Origin: Spiro-02 sp034114085
Lineage (GTDB): Bacteria; Spirochaetota; Spirochaetia; Sphaerochaetales; Sphaerochaetaceae
Length of the DNA: 64,000 nucleotides
Direction: 5' to 3'
Assembly (NCBI GenBank): GCA_034114085.1
Contig: JAXEWB010000011.1
Coordinates: 67,995-131,994 of the forward strand
In this document: piece after piece, positions 42,725 through 51,082 of the stretch
How positions within the stretch are numbered: the stretch's first letter is position 1
Layout: every line of letters starts with the position of its first letter
Notes under the pieces: model-generated
What the model was told of the DNA's origin: nothing
Databases searched by the model: none
The model's input: the letters and a program-made list of their open reading frames with translations, nothing else
Made by a program: the position numbers and the translations under genes

Positions 42725-43003
42725 TTAGTCTCTTGTACCGGTCTTTTTGATGATATGATACCCGAACTGCGTCCTGACCGGTGCGCTGATGGCACCATAG
42801 GAAAGTTTTTGCGTCGCACGTTCAAACTCCGGAACCATCTTTCCAGGGCCGAACCATCCTAGGTCGCCCCCCTGATTCTTGCTGGGACAGGTCGAATACT
42901 GCCTCGCCAACGCGGCGAAATTCGCCCCACCCTTTATTTTCTGATATATTTGTTCAGCCAATGCCCTGTCCTTGACCAGAATATGGCTCGCTCTCCATTC
43001 CAT
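42725..43003 (-). CDS. Parvulin-type peptidyl-prolyl isomerase (PpiC-like)
   Basis: A 92-residue single-domain parvulin, the size of E. coli PpiC. Markers are RASHILVKD, FAALARQYSTCPSKNQGGDLGWFGPGKMVPEFE and VRTQFGYHIIK. It has no signal peptide, so it acts in the cytoplasm, catalysing cis/trans isomerisation at proline bonds. The ATG at 43003 is preferred over one 15 bp upstream because AGGAG lies at the right distance. Confidence 0.95.
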   Translation of the reverse strand: MEWRASHILVKDRALAEQIYQKIKGGANFAALARQYSTCPSKNQGGDLGWFGPGKMVPEFERATQKLSYGAISAPVRTQFGYHIIKKTGTRD

Positions 43004-43151
43004 ATACTTGCTCCTCATGATAGATGTTCTTCGTTTATTTTACAAAATGTCCCGTCAGATGGGAATAGGAAATCCATACGTATCAACGTATCAGACAAAT
43101 CTACCAGCGAAAGGCGATGAACATCCAGTTCGGCATAGGAATCCCGGAAGC

Positions 43152-43398
43152 ACTTCGGTACGGCCTTGCGAAGGCCGACACAGCAACCGGCCCATGCGGG
43201 GACCACCTGCGAAGGAGAATGGGCCGGAAGCAAGAAGGACCAGCAAGGACAGTACTTCGGTACGGCCTTGCGAAGGCCGACACAGCAACCGGTCCATGCG
43301 GGGACCACCTGCGAAGGAGAATGGGCCGGGGGCAAGAAGGACCAGCAAGGACAGTACTTCGGTACGGCCTTGCGAAGGCCGACACAGCAACCGGTCCA
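43152..43398. repeat. 102-bp direct repeats, 2.4 copies
   Basis: Units starting ACTTCGGTACGGCCTTGCG lie at 43152, 43254 and 43356 (the last cut after about 43 bp). Each contains the hairpin CGGCCTT-GCG-AAGGCCG. The copies are nearly identical. Since 102 is a multiple of three, long frames stay open on both strands but look non-coding. Confidence 0.92.
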
Positions 43399-43466
43399 TT
43401 CTCCGAGCAGGCGTTGACCCACGGAGGGAATAAACGTACACTCTGCAAAAGGGAGCATCACTGGAA

Positions 43467-44138
43467 GTGAAGAAACGGGCACGATTCCTGCATGGCATCT
43501 ACCGAACCATCATACGTCTCATCTTGCAATTGAACTATGATTTCCAAGTATGGCAGGAAACGGAGCTTCCACCGGGGCCGAAGCTTTATTGCTCAAATCA
43601 TTTTTCTTCAAGTGATGCAAATTTCGTCACGACATTGATGCCGGAGCCGTTGCATATGGTCATAGGACCAGGCTTCGGGATTCCCATCGTAAAAAATTTC
43701 CTGCATTGGACCGAGCAGATTCCGGCTTTGACCTCAGAAAACAAACATGCGGTGGTCGATACCGCGGTGGAGCATCTCAAGCAAGGCGACAGCGTCTATA
43801 TTTTCCCAGAAGGGAGGCTGAATACCATCGAACAACTTGATGTTTTTCGCGCGGGACTGGCGAGAATATACCTAAAGAACCCGGTTCCCATCATTCCAAT
43901 CGGACTTATCGCCCCAAAAAGGAGAGTACGAAGGAAACAGTCACAAGTCGCGGGACGAGAAATGACGGTGGTATCGAAGAACTACTATGCAAATATCGGA
44001 AGACCGATGGAATTCCCCGAGGCGCTGGAAATTGCGAAGACGGATTCAAAACGGGCAGAAGAAATGATTATGGAAGCAGTCAAGAGCGAGGTCTCCCGAC
44101 TGATCGATGATATCAAGACCAACAAGTTCTGGAGTTGA
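43467..44138 (+). CDS. PlsC-like 1-acylglycerol-3-phosphate acyltransferase-family protein
   Basis: A 223-residue membrane-associated acyltransferase. The catalytic motif appears as SNHFSSSDA (NHxxxxD with one residue shift in spacing), the phosphate-binding motif is FPEGRL, and VPIIPIGL follows. Such enzymes acylate lysophosphatidic acid or related lipids. The motif I spacing departs from the standard HxxxxD, so the exact acceptor is uncertain. The start is GTG at 43467 with GGGAG some distance upstream; this start is weak. The gene is followed immediately by the membrane protein. Confidence 0.8.
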   Translation: MKKRARFLHGIYRTIIRLILQLNYDFQVWQETELPPGPKLYCSNHFSSSDANFVTTLMPEPLHMVIGPGFGIPIVKNFLHWTEQIPALTSENKHAVVDTAVEHLKQGDSVYIFPEGRLNTIEQLDVFRAGLARIYLKNPVPIIPIGLIAPKRRVRRKQSQVAGREMTVVSKNYYANIGRPMEFPEALEIAKTDSKRAEEMIMEAVKSEVSRLIDDIKTNKFWS

Positions 44139-44140
44139 AC

Positions 44141-45034
44141 ATGGATATGGATACAGAGAAAAAACTACAGACGGAAGAAGAACGGAACGAGGCTCAAGAA
44201 CAGAAGCTCAAGAACCTGTTCGAGGATTTCAAAGAGCATGTGATTGATATTTCGGAACATGCGGATCAAGTGCATAGGGTGGATTTTTCCGCGAAACTGA
44301 AAAACGGAACCGCTTTTTCATTCAACTTCAACAGCGATCAGTGGATGCGCAAGGTTTCGCCAGAAACGAAACGGGTATCCAGCCGCTATGCTCCGGCAGC
44401 TCCTTTCAACGCTATCGTTGATATCGTTGGCGCGTTGACAGCCATCGCGCTGATGATCATGGTCGCCATCAACATCAACAAACTACCGACATTCGGTGTG
44501 GCCGGAGTCCTTTCCGTATTTGTGTTCACACTCTACATCTGCTATTTCGTGGTTGCGGCCATCTTCCATCTTTTCCCAGAGGAAAGCCAAGTCCGTTCAG
44601 TATTCCTTCATCTGACTTCCGCATTCAAAATCATTACGTTGCTTCTTGGCAACATGCTTGGAGCGATTCTGCTGGAGGGCATCCCCTATTCGTTCATAGC
44701 GATTTTCGTATCAATCTTCATCGCCGCGTTGGCGCTGTTCATGCTTTCATTCGGCACGCGAGGGGGAAGCCGGGCGTCGCTTTTCTTCTCCGCGGCACTG
44801 CCGTTCCTGTTGTTCATCATCTACCCGAACATCCCGCTGCAATATGGGACGACGTTGCTCCCCTTCCTGATTCCAGAGACGATCATGTTGGGACTGTGGA
44901 GCTTCCTACCGCTTATCCTTCCATCGAAAATCAGCGGCAAGGTGGCGCTGGGACGGACGAACAATATCTTCCCGATCATGGGGATGGGATGTTTGTTCTT
45001 CTTGCTGGATGCGATACTGAAACTAGGATTATAA
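44141..45034 (+). CDS. Polytopic membrane protein, possibly divergent HlyIII/PAQR-like
   Basis: A 297-residue protein. Residues 1-80 are charged and cytoplasmic; about seven hydrophobic segments follow. The stretch FVVAAIFHLFPEESQVRSVFLHL recalls the HlyIII/PAQR family segment before its DH motif, but the conserved Asp and the later His pair are missing, so zinc-dependent hydrolase activity is doubtful and the family assignment tentative. The ATG at 44141 has GGAG 6 bp upstream and starts just after the acyltransferase stop, so the two genes are coupled. Confidence 0.65.
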   Translation: MDMDTEKKLQTEEERNEAQEQKLKNLFEDFKEHVIDISEHADQVHRVDFSAKLKNGTAFSFNFNSDQWMRKVSPETKRVSSRYAPAAPFNAIVDIVGALTAIALMIMVAININKLPTFGVAGVLSVFVFTLYICYFVVAAIFHLFPEESQVRSVFLHLTSAFKIITLLLGNMLGAILLEGIPYSFIAIFVSIFIAALALFMLSFGTRGGSRASLFFSAALPFLLFIIYPNIPLQYGTTLLPFLIPETIMLGLWSFLPLILPSKISGKVALGRTNNIFPIMGMGCLFFLLDAILKLGL

Positions 45035-45066
45035 TGAATCCCTGAAACTAAGAGGAGAGAGTGTCA

Positions 45067-45114
45067 ATGAAACGTTGCATTGCGATAGCCGGAATAGCAT
45101 CAATGACAATATGA
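45067..45114 (+). CDS. 15-residue leader peptide upstream of the acetyltransferase
   Basis: The short frame MKRCIAIAGIASMTI has its own good ribosome binding site (GAGGAG, 9 bp upstream) and ends 16 bp before the acetyltransferase ATG. Codons 8 to 11 form the 5' arm of an 11-bp stem whose 3' arm begins right after the downstream start codon. The layout matches known antibiotic-inducible leader peptides of cat and erm genes. It is too short to be supported by homology, so the case rests on architecture. Confidence 0.6.
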   Translation: MKRCIAIAGIASMTI

Positions 45115-45144
45115 ACTAGGAGGACCTACAATGGCTATTCCGGC
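45088..45144 (+). promoter_or_regulatory. 11-bp stem bracketing the acetyltransferase start site (translational attenuator)
   Basis: GCCGGAATAGC (45088-45098) is perfectly complementary to GCTATTCCGGC (45134-45144). The 35-nt loop holds the AGGAGG site (45118-45123) and the ATG (45131). The stem starts at codon 2, where it would obstruct the initiating ribosome; a ribosome stalled on the leader would melt it. Confidence 0.65.
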
Positions 45145-45805
45145 GGAAAAAATATATCCCCGTACAGGTGACACGCAGACCGTTTATCTACAGGCTGTAG
45201 TCAAGAATCCCAACGTTTCAATCGGTGCCTACACGATGTACAACGATTTCGTGCATGACCCTGTTGATTTTGAAACAAACAATGTGCTCTATCATTACCC
45301 CATCAACAAAGACAGGTTGATCGTGGGTAAGTTCTGTTCCATCGCCTGCGGAGCGAAATTCATCTTCACCAGTGCGAACCATACGCTGAAATCCTTGTCG
45401 ACCTACCCTTTTCCCCTGTTCTTCGAAGAATGGGAATCGCCCGTTTCGGAAATCACGACGGCGTGGGACAACAAGGGGGACATCGTGATCGGCAACGACG
45501 TCTGGATTGGATATGAGGCGGTCATCATGTCGGGCGTCCATATCGGAGATGGCGCGATCATCGGAACGAGAGCGGTCGTGACAAAGGATGTCGCCCCCTA
45601 TACGATTGTGGGCGGCGTTCCTGCGAAAACAATCCGAAAGCGTTTCGACCAAGAAACGATAACGAAGTTGGAGTCCCTCAGATGGTGGGATTTGCCACGT
45701 GACCAGATCAAACGGCTGATACCGGCGATCCGAACAGGAAACGTGAACGCACTTGCCGAAGCGATGTCCCCGCCGCCCGATGCGATGCAGAAATACCATA
45801 TCTGA
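45131..45805 (+). CDS. Vat/CatB-family xenobiotic O-acetyltransferase
   Basis: A 224-residue left-handed beta-helix acetyltransferase of the family that includes streptogramin A (Vat) and type B chloramphenicol acetyltransferases. Markers are IVGKFCSIACGAKFIF, SANH with the catalytic His84, STYPF, then hexapeptide repeats IVIGNDVWIGYEAVIMSGVHIGDGAIIG, VTKDVAPYTIVGGVPAK and RFDQETI. It would acetylate a hydroxyl of its substrate using acetyl-CoA; the natural substrate is not shown by sequence. AGGAGG precedes the ATG. The leader peptide and stem upstream suggest drug-inducible translation. A strong terminator follows. Confidence 0.92.
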   Translation: MAIPAEKIYPRTGDTQTVYLQAVVKNPNVSIGAYTMYNDFVHDPVDFETNNVLYHYPINKDRLIVGKFCSIACGAKFIFTSANHTLKSLSTYPFPLFFEEWESPVSEITTAWDNKGDIVIGNDVWIGYEAVIMSGVHIGDGAIIGTRAVVTKDVAPYTIVGGVPAKTIRKRFDQETITKLESLRWWDLPRDQIKRLIPAIRTGNVNALAEAMSPPPDAMQKYHI

Positions 45806-45817
45806 ACACAAAAACGG

Positions 45818-45860
45818 AAAACCGCCATGCGGTGAATGAACGTCTGCGTGGCGGTTTTTT
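45818..45860 (+). terminator. Rho-independent terminator of the acetyltransferase operon
   Basis: AAAACCGCCA (45818-45827) pairs with TGGCGGTTTT (45849-45858), followed by further T residues, 12 bp after the stop. Confidence 0.85.
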
Positions 45861-45931
45861 CATGTCCATCCATCATTGAAAGATTTTTCTCAACGATAGG
45901 CGCCAGACAACCGAGGCAGGGATCTCTATCA

Positions 45932-46519
45932 TCAACGAGTCAGTAGCATATCCATATAATAGCGGTCTTCTATGGCTGTACGAGGCACGTTCAATTCGTC
46001 AAGCAGGAGAAGCAACGTCGTCTGGGCCGTCTGAATCTGTTCCAGGGTCGCGGCATCGTCCAAGACGCACTCCATCTCCAGAAACCATCCTAGGGAAGTG
46101 ACTTCGACAAGTTCAATATGGACTTTTGGAGCTGCGTCTCCACCGGGGGTGCAGCGCCAGGCCCATCCAGTCTTCTCTTTACGCACATAGACGACATAGC
46201 CAAGAGATTCACAGAATTCATACACCTTCGGGGCGTCTGTCAGGGGAGCTGAGAATTCTATTTCGTGGTTGACCTCAATCGCCCCTTGAAGCTGCTTGTC
46301 CTTGCGAGTGAACAACAAGCCGCCGACATTCGGCTTTCCGTCAATCGGGCCGGTAGATTCTTCGCGGACGCGAAACAATGGACGTTCATTGGGCAAAGAC
46401 CAGTAGATGTCGGTCTTGTGTTCGCTGACACCTTCCATCATCCCCCGTAAGGAAACAATCCGGGAACGGAGTTCCTGATAGTCGTCTATATGCGCTTTAA
46501 GTTCGACTTCACATCCCAT
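45932..46519 (-). CDS. CYTH-domain protein (class IV adenylate cyclase/thiamine triphosphatase-like)
   Basis: A 195-residue CYTH-fold protein. The defining ExExK motif is at residues 4-8 (EVELK), and basic and acidic residues of the tunnel follow (LFRVREES, LLFTRKDK, EVNHEIEF, RKEKTGWAW, VHIELVEVTSLGWFLEMEC, EDRYYMDML). These proteins bind nucleoside or polyphosphate triphosphates. The pattern is nearest to the CyaB/class IV cyclase branch, but activity cannot be assigned. The ATG at 46519 has AGAGG upstream. Confidence 0.88.
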   Translation of the reverse strand: MGCEVELKAHIDDYQELRSRIVSLRGMMEGVSEHKTDIYWSLPNERPLFRVREESTGPIDGKPNVGGLLFTRKDKQLQGAIEVNHEIEFSAPLTDAPKVYEFCESLGYVVYVRKEKTGWAWRCTPGGDAAPKVHIELVEVTSLGWFLEMECVLDDAATLEQIQTAQTTLLLLLDELNVPRTAIEDRYYMDMLLTR

Positions 46520-47025
46520 GGAATACCTCTTCTGTGGGGAAACGTCAAGAATCACGTCCTTTACAGGCAAAAACGTTGGACAACGTGTTTCATAGGATAC
46601 ATATGTACATAAATCAGGACAAGTATCAAGAGAAGCTACCTCTACAGTATTACTGGCGCAAAAGTTCCGGCACTAAAAATATGCCGACCATATATGTTAA
46701 ATGATTTTAAGTTTCATGGGGCAGAATCGTGGATTCTAGAATTACGCTATCAAAAGAATCTGTATAACTGGTTAAATCTGTTTTTCTTTCCGGGGGTGTT
46801 GAACAGCTTGAAGCCGAAACACTCAGACTGATACAGGCTGACAAGACAATCCTCACATTCGACAATCACAAACTTGCCTCCTACTATACCTTTTGCGTCT
46901 GCCAACACAGATAGAGCCTTTTGGAGTTGTACATGATAAGAAATTTATCAGTTTGACAAATTTCTTTATAATATGAGACGTCATAATAAATAAAATGATA
47001 AATAATCGTCGCTAGAAAACGCCTT
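46520..47025. other. AT-rich intergenic region with a possible gene remnant and a 9-bp inverted repeat
   Basis: Between 46730 and 46912 one plus-strand frame reads like protein (for example GGVEQLEAETLRLIQADK and TFDNHKLASYYTF) but is broken by a stop and has no start, so it may be the remnant of a decayed gene. AAGAAATTT (46938-46946) and AAATTTCTT (46958-46966) form a perfect inverted repeat, with TATAAT just after. No intact gene is seen. Confidence 0.35.
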
Positions 47026-47802
47026 TTAGTCTTTCCAGGGGAAAATCATGTTGCGTAGCGACCGATGCCCGACCTTTTCCCGTTCATCGAACAGCAGCTC
47101 CTCCCAAGGGAGATGCTTGCGGGGAGCCTCTGGATTGGCCTCAAAATAGTCGTACTTGAACATCAGGAGCTTCATCGCATCCATCTGGGCCAAGGTAATG
47201 CCGGCGACACCGGGAATCAGTCCCGCGACGATGACGGTAAGGACAAAACAGACAATAGTATAGACGCCGAGGAAAACTGAGAACCACAAATTGTCGGCAA
47301 CCACCATGAAGGACTTCTTCAGGGTCTTCAAAGGTCGGTCTCCGGGCATCATGCAGGCCAACGGAAAAAAATACATCAACGCCAGCAAGATGGCGAGGAA
47401 CACCCAGAACAGGATAATCGACAGAATAAAGCCGATCATGTTGTTGTAGGAGAAATAGAACGGAATAACGAACATGATCAGGAGGAACACCAACGCAGAC
47501 AATGCGAAATAGATCATGCTGTGCCGCCACATCCGGACCATACCTTCCTTGAACCCGCTCCATCCTCCACGAGTATAGTTGGAATACGCATGACACTGGT
47601 ACGCCACGGCGCCGGTATAGAGTGAATACAAGGCGATGACGGCGATGACGCACAGAATACCCAGCCATGAATTCATGGACGCGACGGTCATGGCTCCATA
47701 CAGCCCCGCCAGCACAACCAGATACCCAAGATTCAGTACTACCAGACCGATCAGATTGTCCCAACCATCAAAAAATGCCTTCTTGAAAAAAAAGCCGACC
47801 AC
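47026..47802 (-). CDS. Conserved polytopic membrane protein of unknown function
   Basis: A 258-residue protein with about six membrane segments. It begins with FFFKKAFFDGWDNLIGL and has a conserved-looking cytoplasmic loop (MPGDRPLKTLKKSFMVVADN), a layout recalling YesL/DUF624-type proteins, but I cannot assign it. The C-terminal 50 residues are hydrophilic (LPWEELLFDERE). A longer frame starting at 47877 has no ribosome binding site; the GTG at 47802 has GGAGG 5 bp upstream, so it is preferred. The gene stands alone. Confidence 0.72.
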   Translation of the reverse strand: MVGFFFKKAFFDGWDNLIGLVVLNLGYLVVLAGLYGAMTVASMNSWLGILCVIAVIALYSLYTGAVAYQCHAYSNYTRGGWSGFKEGMVRMWRHSMIYFALSALVFLLIMFVIPFYFSYNNMIGFILSIILFWVFLAILLALMYFFPLACMMPGDRPLKTLKKSFMVVADNLWFSVFLGVYTIVCFVLTVIVAGLIPGVAGITLAQMDAMKLLMFKYDYFEANPEAPRKHLPWEELLFDEREKVGHRSLRNMIFPWKD

Positions 47803-47932
47803 CGTTTCCTCCGTTCCACCCCGGATACCACAACCCCCGATATTCGGAACCATGATATCATCATAGTAAGAGTACATTCTCTGTACTGATTAGACAACCC
47901 CGTTCATGCAAAAAAGGGCAAGGGTTTCATGT

Positions 47933-47977
47933 CGTCAGGTTGAAAAATTTGAGAGCTATCAACCTGACGAGCTTTTT
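47933..47977 (+). terminator. Terminator-like hairpin in the membrane protein/peptidase gap
   Basis: CGTCAGGTTG (47933-47942) and CAACCTGACG (47960-47969) form a perfect 10-bp stem followed on the plus strand by GCTTTTTT. The genes on both sides are on the minus strand, so the T run faces the wrong way; on the minus strand it is only a hairpin. Confidence 0.5.
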
Positions 47978-48039
47978 TCCCCGCCCCTACTGAACCGCAT
48001 TGGCAAAGCTATGTTTTCGTCGCCATGCGGTTTCCGGCG

Positions 48040-49395
48040 TTATTCATCCATGGCAAGTACATATTCGACGGTGGTATCGATTCCCGCCAAGTAGTCGGAC
48101 AGGGACTGCCCGACCGTCACGTCCGGTGCCAGCGGAGAATCTCCATACCTATCCGCGACACCGAAATGCTCCGCGAGATTCATGTACTTGGTCGAATACC
48201 GAACCTGCAACGGAAGGTTTGGAAGAACGAACGCATCCGTTGAGCCGAAATGGTTCACGTTGCCGCTGGATGGCGTCCCGACCAGAACGCTGCCGGCCAT
48301 CTGCAAGAGCACGCCGTTGTTCACCGCGGCGGAAAACGTCGTCTCGCCAATCAAGGTATATACTTTCTGGCCCGCTTCAAGGCATTTCCCCAGCCAGGAT
48401 ATCAGCGGGCCGCCGTCGCTTCCTCCGCCGTTGTTGCGCATGTCAAGGATGATTCTTCCATAGTTCCCGTCAGCCATCATTCGGTCAAGTCGCCCGACAA
48501 ACACCTCCATCGGCAAATCCTTGTCTTCCTGACAGACATTGTATTGGACGTACAGCGTATCATCATCCAATTCAAACGCCTTGTAGTTGCGTGAGCGATC
48601 CCATTCCGTGGCGGGCATCGACGCACGCTGGCGGGACAACATGCTGAAGCTATACGACTGCGCATCCTTGGCGGCAATAACGGGAATAGTCACAACCACG
48701 GACTCCCCTTTTGGAAAACCCAGTACCAGCGGTATGACGCTTTCATCTGCTACAATACCGAAATGGCGGAGTATCGGAACGACATAAAACGTAGAAAGGA
48801 ACTGACGTTCAAGCTTTACGTCATTGTCATGGCTGATGAATGGTGCAAGCGCCGTGTACACCTCCCGCATCGGATGCCCGTTGAGCGACAGCAGTTCATA
48901 TCCGAGGTATTGTTCCAGTTCCGCGGGGACGGTACTCAGTATCCATCGACCATCGAAACTTTTAAGTCGAACGGGAAGCATCCGAAAGTCTTCATCGACC
49001 AGATTATTCACGTTGATCGTCGTATGGGAATCCCCTAGCATCGCTACGAGGGTCTGGAGTTCAATCGCGAAGGAAAAATCGTCCAGGTCATCCATTTTGG
49101 TGATGATTTCCTGCCGTTTGCGTTCAACGGCGTCGCGGGTAGTATTACGGAACATGTCGGGGTGCGACATAGCGAGGTGCGAACACAGATAGTCCAGATC
49201 AGCCAGACGCGCAGCGTGTTTCGAGGTTGCGTCGCAATCTGAAGCATTATCAGGAACATTGTTCAGTGTGGTATTTCCTGCCGTTTCTTCTGTTACGATG
49301 ACAGGTTCGACGACATGCCCTTCAACGGCGGAGGTACAGGCTACGCCTACCAAGGACAAGACCAGGCACAGGACCAGGATTACAGAGTGTTTCAT
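48040..49395 (-). CDS. S41-family (C-terminal processing protease-like) peptidase, lipoprotein
   Basis: A 451-residue exported protein. The signal peptide ends in VGVAC, a lipobox with Cys about residue 20. The C-terminal half is an S41 peptidase domain with GRIILDMRNNGGGSDG and the nucleophile Ser in GETTFSAAVNN; the oxyanion region VGTPSSGN follows. There is no recognisable PDZ domain, as in tricorn-like or eukaryote-type S41 members. It should act on peptides outside the inner membrane. GGAG precedes the ATG. The gene is divergent from an acetyltransferase gene. Confidence 0.9.
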   Translation of the reverse strand: MKHSVILVLCLVLSLVGVACTSAVEGHVVEPVIVTEETAGNTTLNNVPDNASDCDATSKHAARLADLDYLCSHLAMSHPDMFRNTTRDAVERKRQEIITKMDDLDDFSFAIELQTLVAMLGDSHTTINVNNLVDEDFRMLPVRLKSFDGRWILSTVPAELEQYLGYELLSLNGHPMREVYTALAPFISHDNDVKLERQFLSTFYVVPILRHFGIVADESVIPLVLGFPKGESVVVTIPVIAAKDAQSYSFSMLSRQRASMPATEWDRSRNYKAFELDDDTLYVQYNVCQEDKDLPMEVFVGRLDRMMADGNYGRIILDMRNNGGGSDGGPLISWLGKCLEAGQKVYTLIGETTFSAAVNNGVLLQMAGSVLVGTPSSGNVNHFGSTDAFVLPNLPLQVRYSTKYMNLAEHFGVADRYGDSPLAPDVTVGQSLSDYLAGIDTTVEYVLAMDE

Positions 49396-49496
49396 GGTGA
49401 TTCTCCATAAGGAAGTTCAGCGGATGACAACGCCGCTGTTGCAGGAACATCTTTGCAAAGTTCATGCCAACTTCATCCAGGCCAGCCAGGAAAGAC

Positions 49497-49524
49497 CATT
49501 TTTGCCATAACGATGGCAAAAATG
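49497..49524. promoter_or_regulatory. 28-bp palindrome between divergent genes
   Basis: CATTTTTGCCAT and ATGGCAAAAATG form a perfect 12-bp inverted repeat around AACG. It lies about midway between the divergent peptidase and acetyltransferase genes, a natural place for an operator, and has no T run following on either strand. Confidence 0.5.
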
Positions 49525-49616
49525 ATGAAAAACATGCGTTGTCAGTTGGTCAAACAAACCGATTCTGGTATTATCGACCACGAATATCCATCTTTTATCA
49601 AGGAGCGTCGCGCATC

Positions 49617-50105
49617 ATGCAGACAGTACCGGACTGCGAACTTAGGCTTGCGACTATCGACGATATACCGACGATACTTACTTTTATTCGGGAACTCGCC
49701 GACTATGAACATATGCTGAACCAAGTGGTCGCGACGGAAGAATCCTTGCGCTACTGGTTGTTCGACCAGCGGAAGGCAGAGGTTCTGTTGGCGACATGGC
49801 GTGACGAGCCGGTAGGATTTGCTCTGTTCTTCCACAATTTCTCTACGTTTCTCGGCAAGGCGGGGATATATCTGGAGGACCTGTATGTCAGGCGGCACGT
49901 CAGGGGAACCGGTTGCGGCAAGGCGTTGTTGCGCAAACTTGCCCAGATAGCGGTTGAACGGGGCTGTGGACGACTGGAATGGAATTGCCTTGACTGGAAT
50001 CAGCCGAGCATAGAGTTCTATCTTTCTCTGGATGCGCATCCGATGGATGACTGGACGCTGTATCGGCTCACCGGCGACGCCTTGAACAATCTGGCCAATT
50101 CCTAA
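49617..50105 (+). CDS. GNAT-family N-acetyltransferase (diamine/aminoacid-type)
   Basis: A 162-residue acetyltransferase. The acetyl-CoA motif is VRRHVRGTGCGKALL, preceded by YLEDLYV and followed by CGRLEWNCLDWNQPSIEFYLSL, the pattern of the spermidine/spermine-type and related small-molecule GNATs. The start at 49617 has AAGGAG 11 bp upstream; the longer frame crosses the palindrome and is rejected. The substrate is uncertain. It converges with the nitrilase gene. Confidence 0.9.
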   Translation: MQTVPDCELRLATIDDIPTILTFIRELADYEHMLNQVVATEESLRYWLFDQRKAEVLLATWRDEPVGFALFFHNFSTFLGKAGIYLEDLYVRRHVRGTGCGKALLRKLAQIAVERGCGRLEWNCLDWNQPSIEFYLSLDAHPMDDWTLYRLTGDALNNLANS

Positions 50106-50168
50106 ACTGTTTATTTGGCGAGGTTCAAGTACTTTCCAAGTGAAATGTTTCGACGCCGTTGAACGGGC

Positions 50169-51062
50169 TTACCCTCGCAAAAAGGGTTTCCTGACTTCAG
50201 AGTCAAGAAGGGAACCATAGGCGGCAACGTTCCTATAGGCGTTGCCCCATACTTCCTTTTCCCGATATTCACGAATGGCGTCCAGGTCGAAATCGGCCAG
50301 AAAAACGCCCTCGATGTCATCATCAGCCAACAACAGGGTATTGTCCACCGGATGTCCGTCGGCGTCAAATACGATGGGGCTGAACGCACACGACCGCCCC
50401 CACCCTTTACCAGGATAGTTCGCCATGGCGATACCGACCATGTTCTCAAACGCGCGGGTGGAAAGCTGAGAAAGTCGGGCGCGATTCATGTCACAGGCAT
50501 TTGGAATCAGAATCAGTTCGGCGCCGTTGAGCATCAGGATACGCGCGCTTTCGGGAAATTCCCGGTCAAAGCAGATCATGACGCCGACTTTCACCCCGTC
50601 CAGTTCACAAACAGGAAACAAATCTCCTCGTTCAAGAACCGCTTCACGAGAGAAGACACAGGTGTGTACTTTTGCATATTCCATGAGCAGCTTCCCTGCA
50701 CGATCGATCACATAGGCAGTATTGCGGGCGGCAAAGAAACCAGAAGAAAGTCCTGTCGCTACAATTGCGATTTCATTCTCCTTCGCCATGGCGCAGAAGG
50801 CTCCTGCGTAATCGCTTTCCGTCCGTCGTGCTTCGGCAAGCAGAAGTTCTTTGGTTTCCATCACAATCCGAGGCTTGTCGGCTGGACTGATCTCCTCAAT
50901 ATCGGGCAAGGAATACCCGTTCGACCACATTTCGGGAAATACAACGACTGCCGACCCATGATGTTTCGCCCACTGGACATATCCGTCCGCCAATTCAAGG
51001 TTCCGTCGCATGTCATGCGCTACAGCTCGCTGCTGTACCAATGCCACTCGATAGATGTCCAT
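50169..51062 (-). CDS. Carbon-nitrogen hydrolase (nitrilase superfamily)
   Basis: A 297-residue nitrilase-superfamily amidase. The catalytic Glu is in VVFPEMW, the Lys in EYAKVHTCVFS, and the Cys in VMICFDREFPE. The length and organisation suit an N-carbamoyl-amine or omega-amidase type enzyme, which hydrolyses non-peptide C-N bonds. The ATG at 51062 is preceded by GGGAGG. It follows msrB by 20 bp and is the third gene of the msrA-msrB operon. Confidence 0.9.
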   Translation of the reverse strand: MDIYRVALVQQRAVAHDMRRNLELADGYVQWAKHHGSAVVVFPEMWSNGYSLPDIEEISPADKPRIVMETKELLLAEARRTESDYAGAFCAMAKENEIAIVATGLSSGFFAARNTAYVIDRAGKLLMEYAKVHTCVFSREAVLERGDLFPVCELDGVKVGVMICFDREFPESARILMLNGAELILIPNACDMNRARLSQLSTRAFENMVGIAMANYPGKGWGRSCAFSPIVFDADGHPVDNTLLLADDDIEGVFLADFDLDAIREYREKEVWGNAYRNVAAYGSLLDSEVRKPFLRG

Positions 51063-51082
51063 AGCGTTTCCTCCCGTTTCCA

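Noticed and set aside
43101..43498. Frames of 115-155 codons on both strands across the 102-bp repeats
   Set aside because: The period is a multiple of three, which keeps frames open by itself; there is no ribosome binding site or family match.
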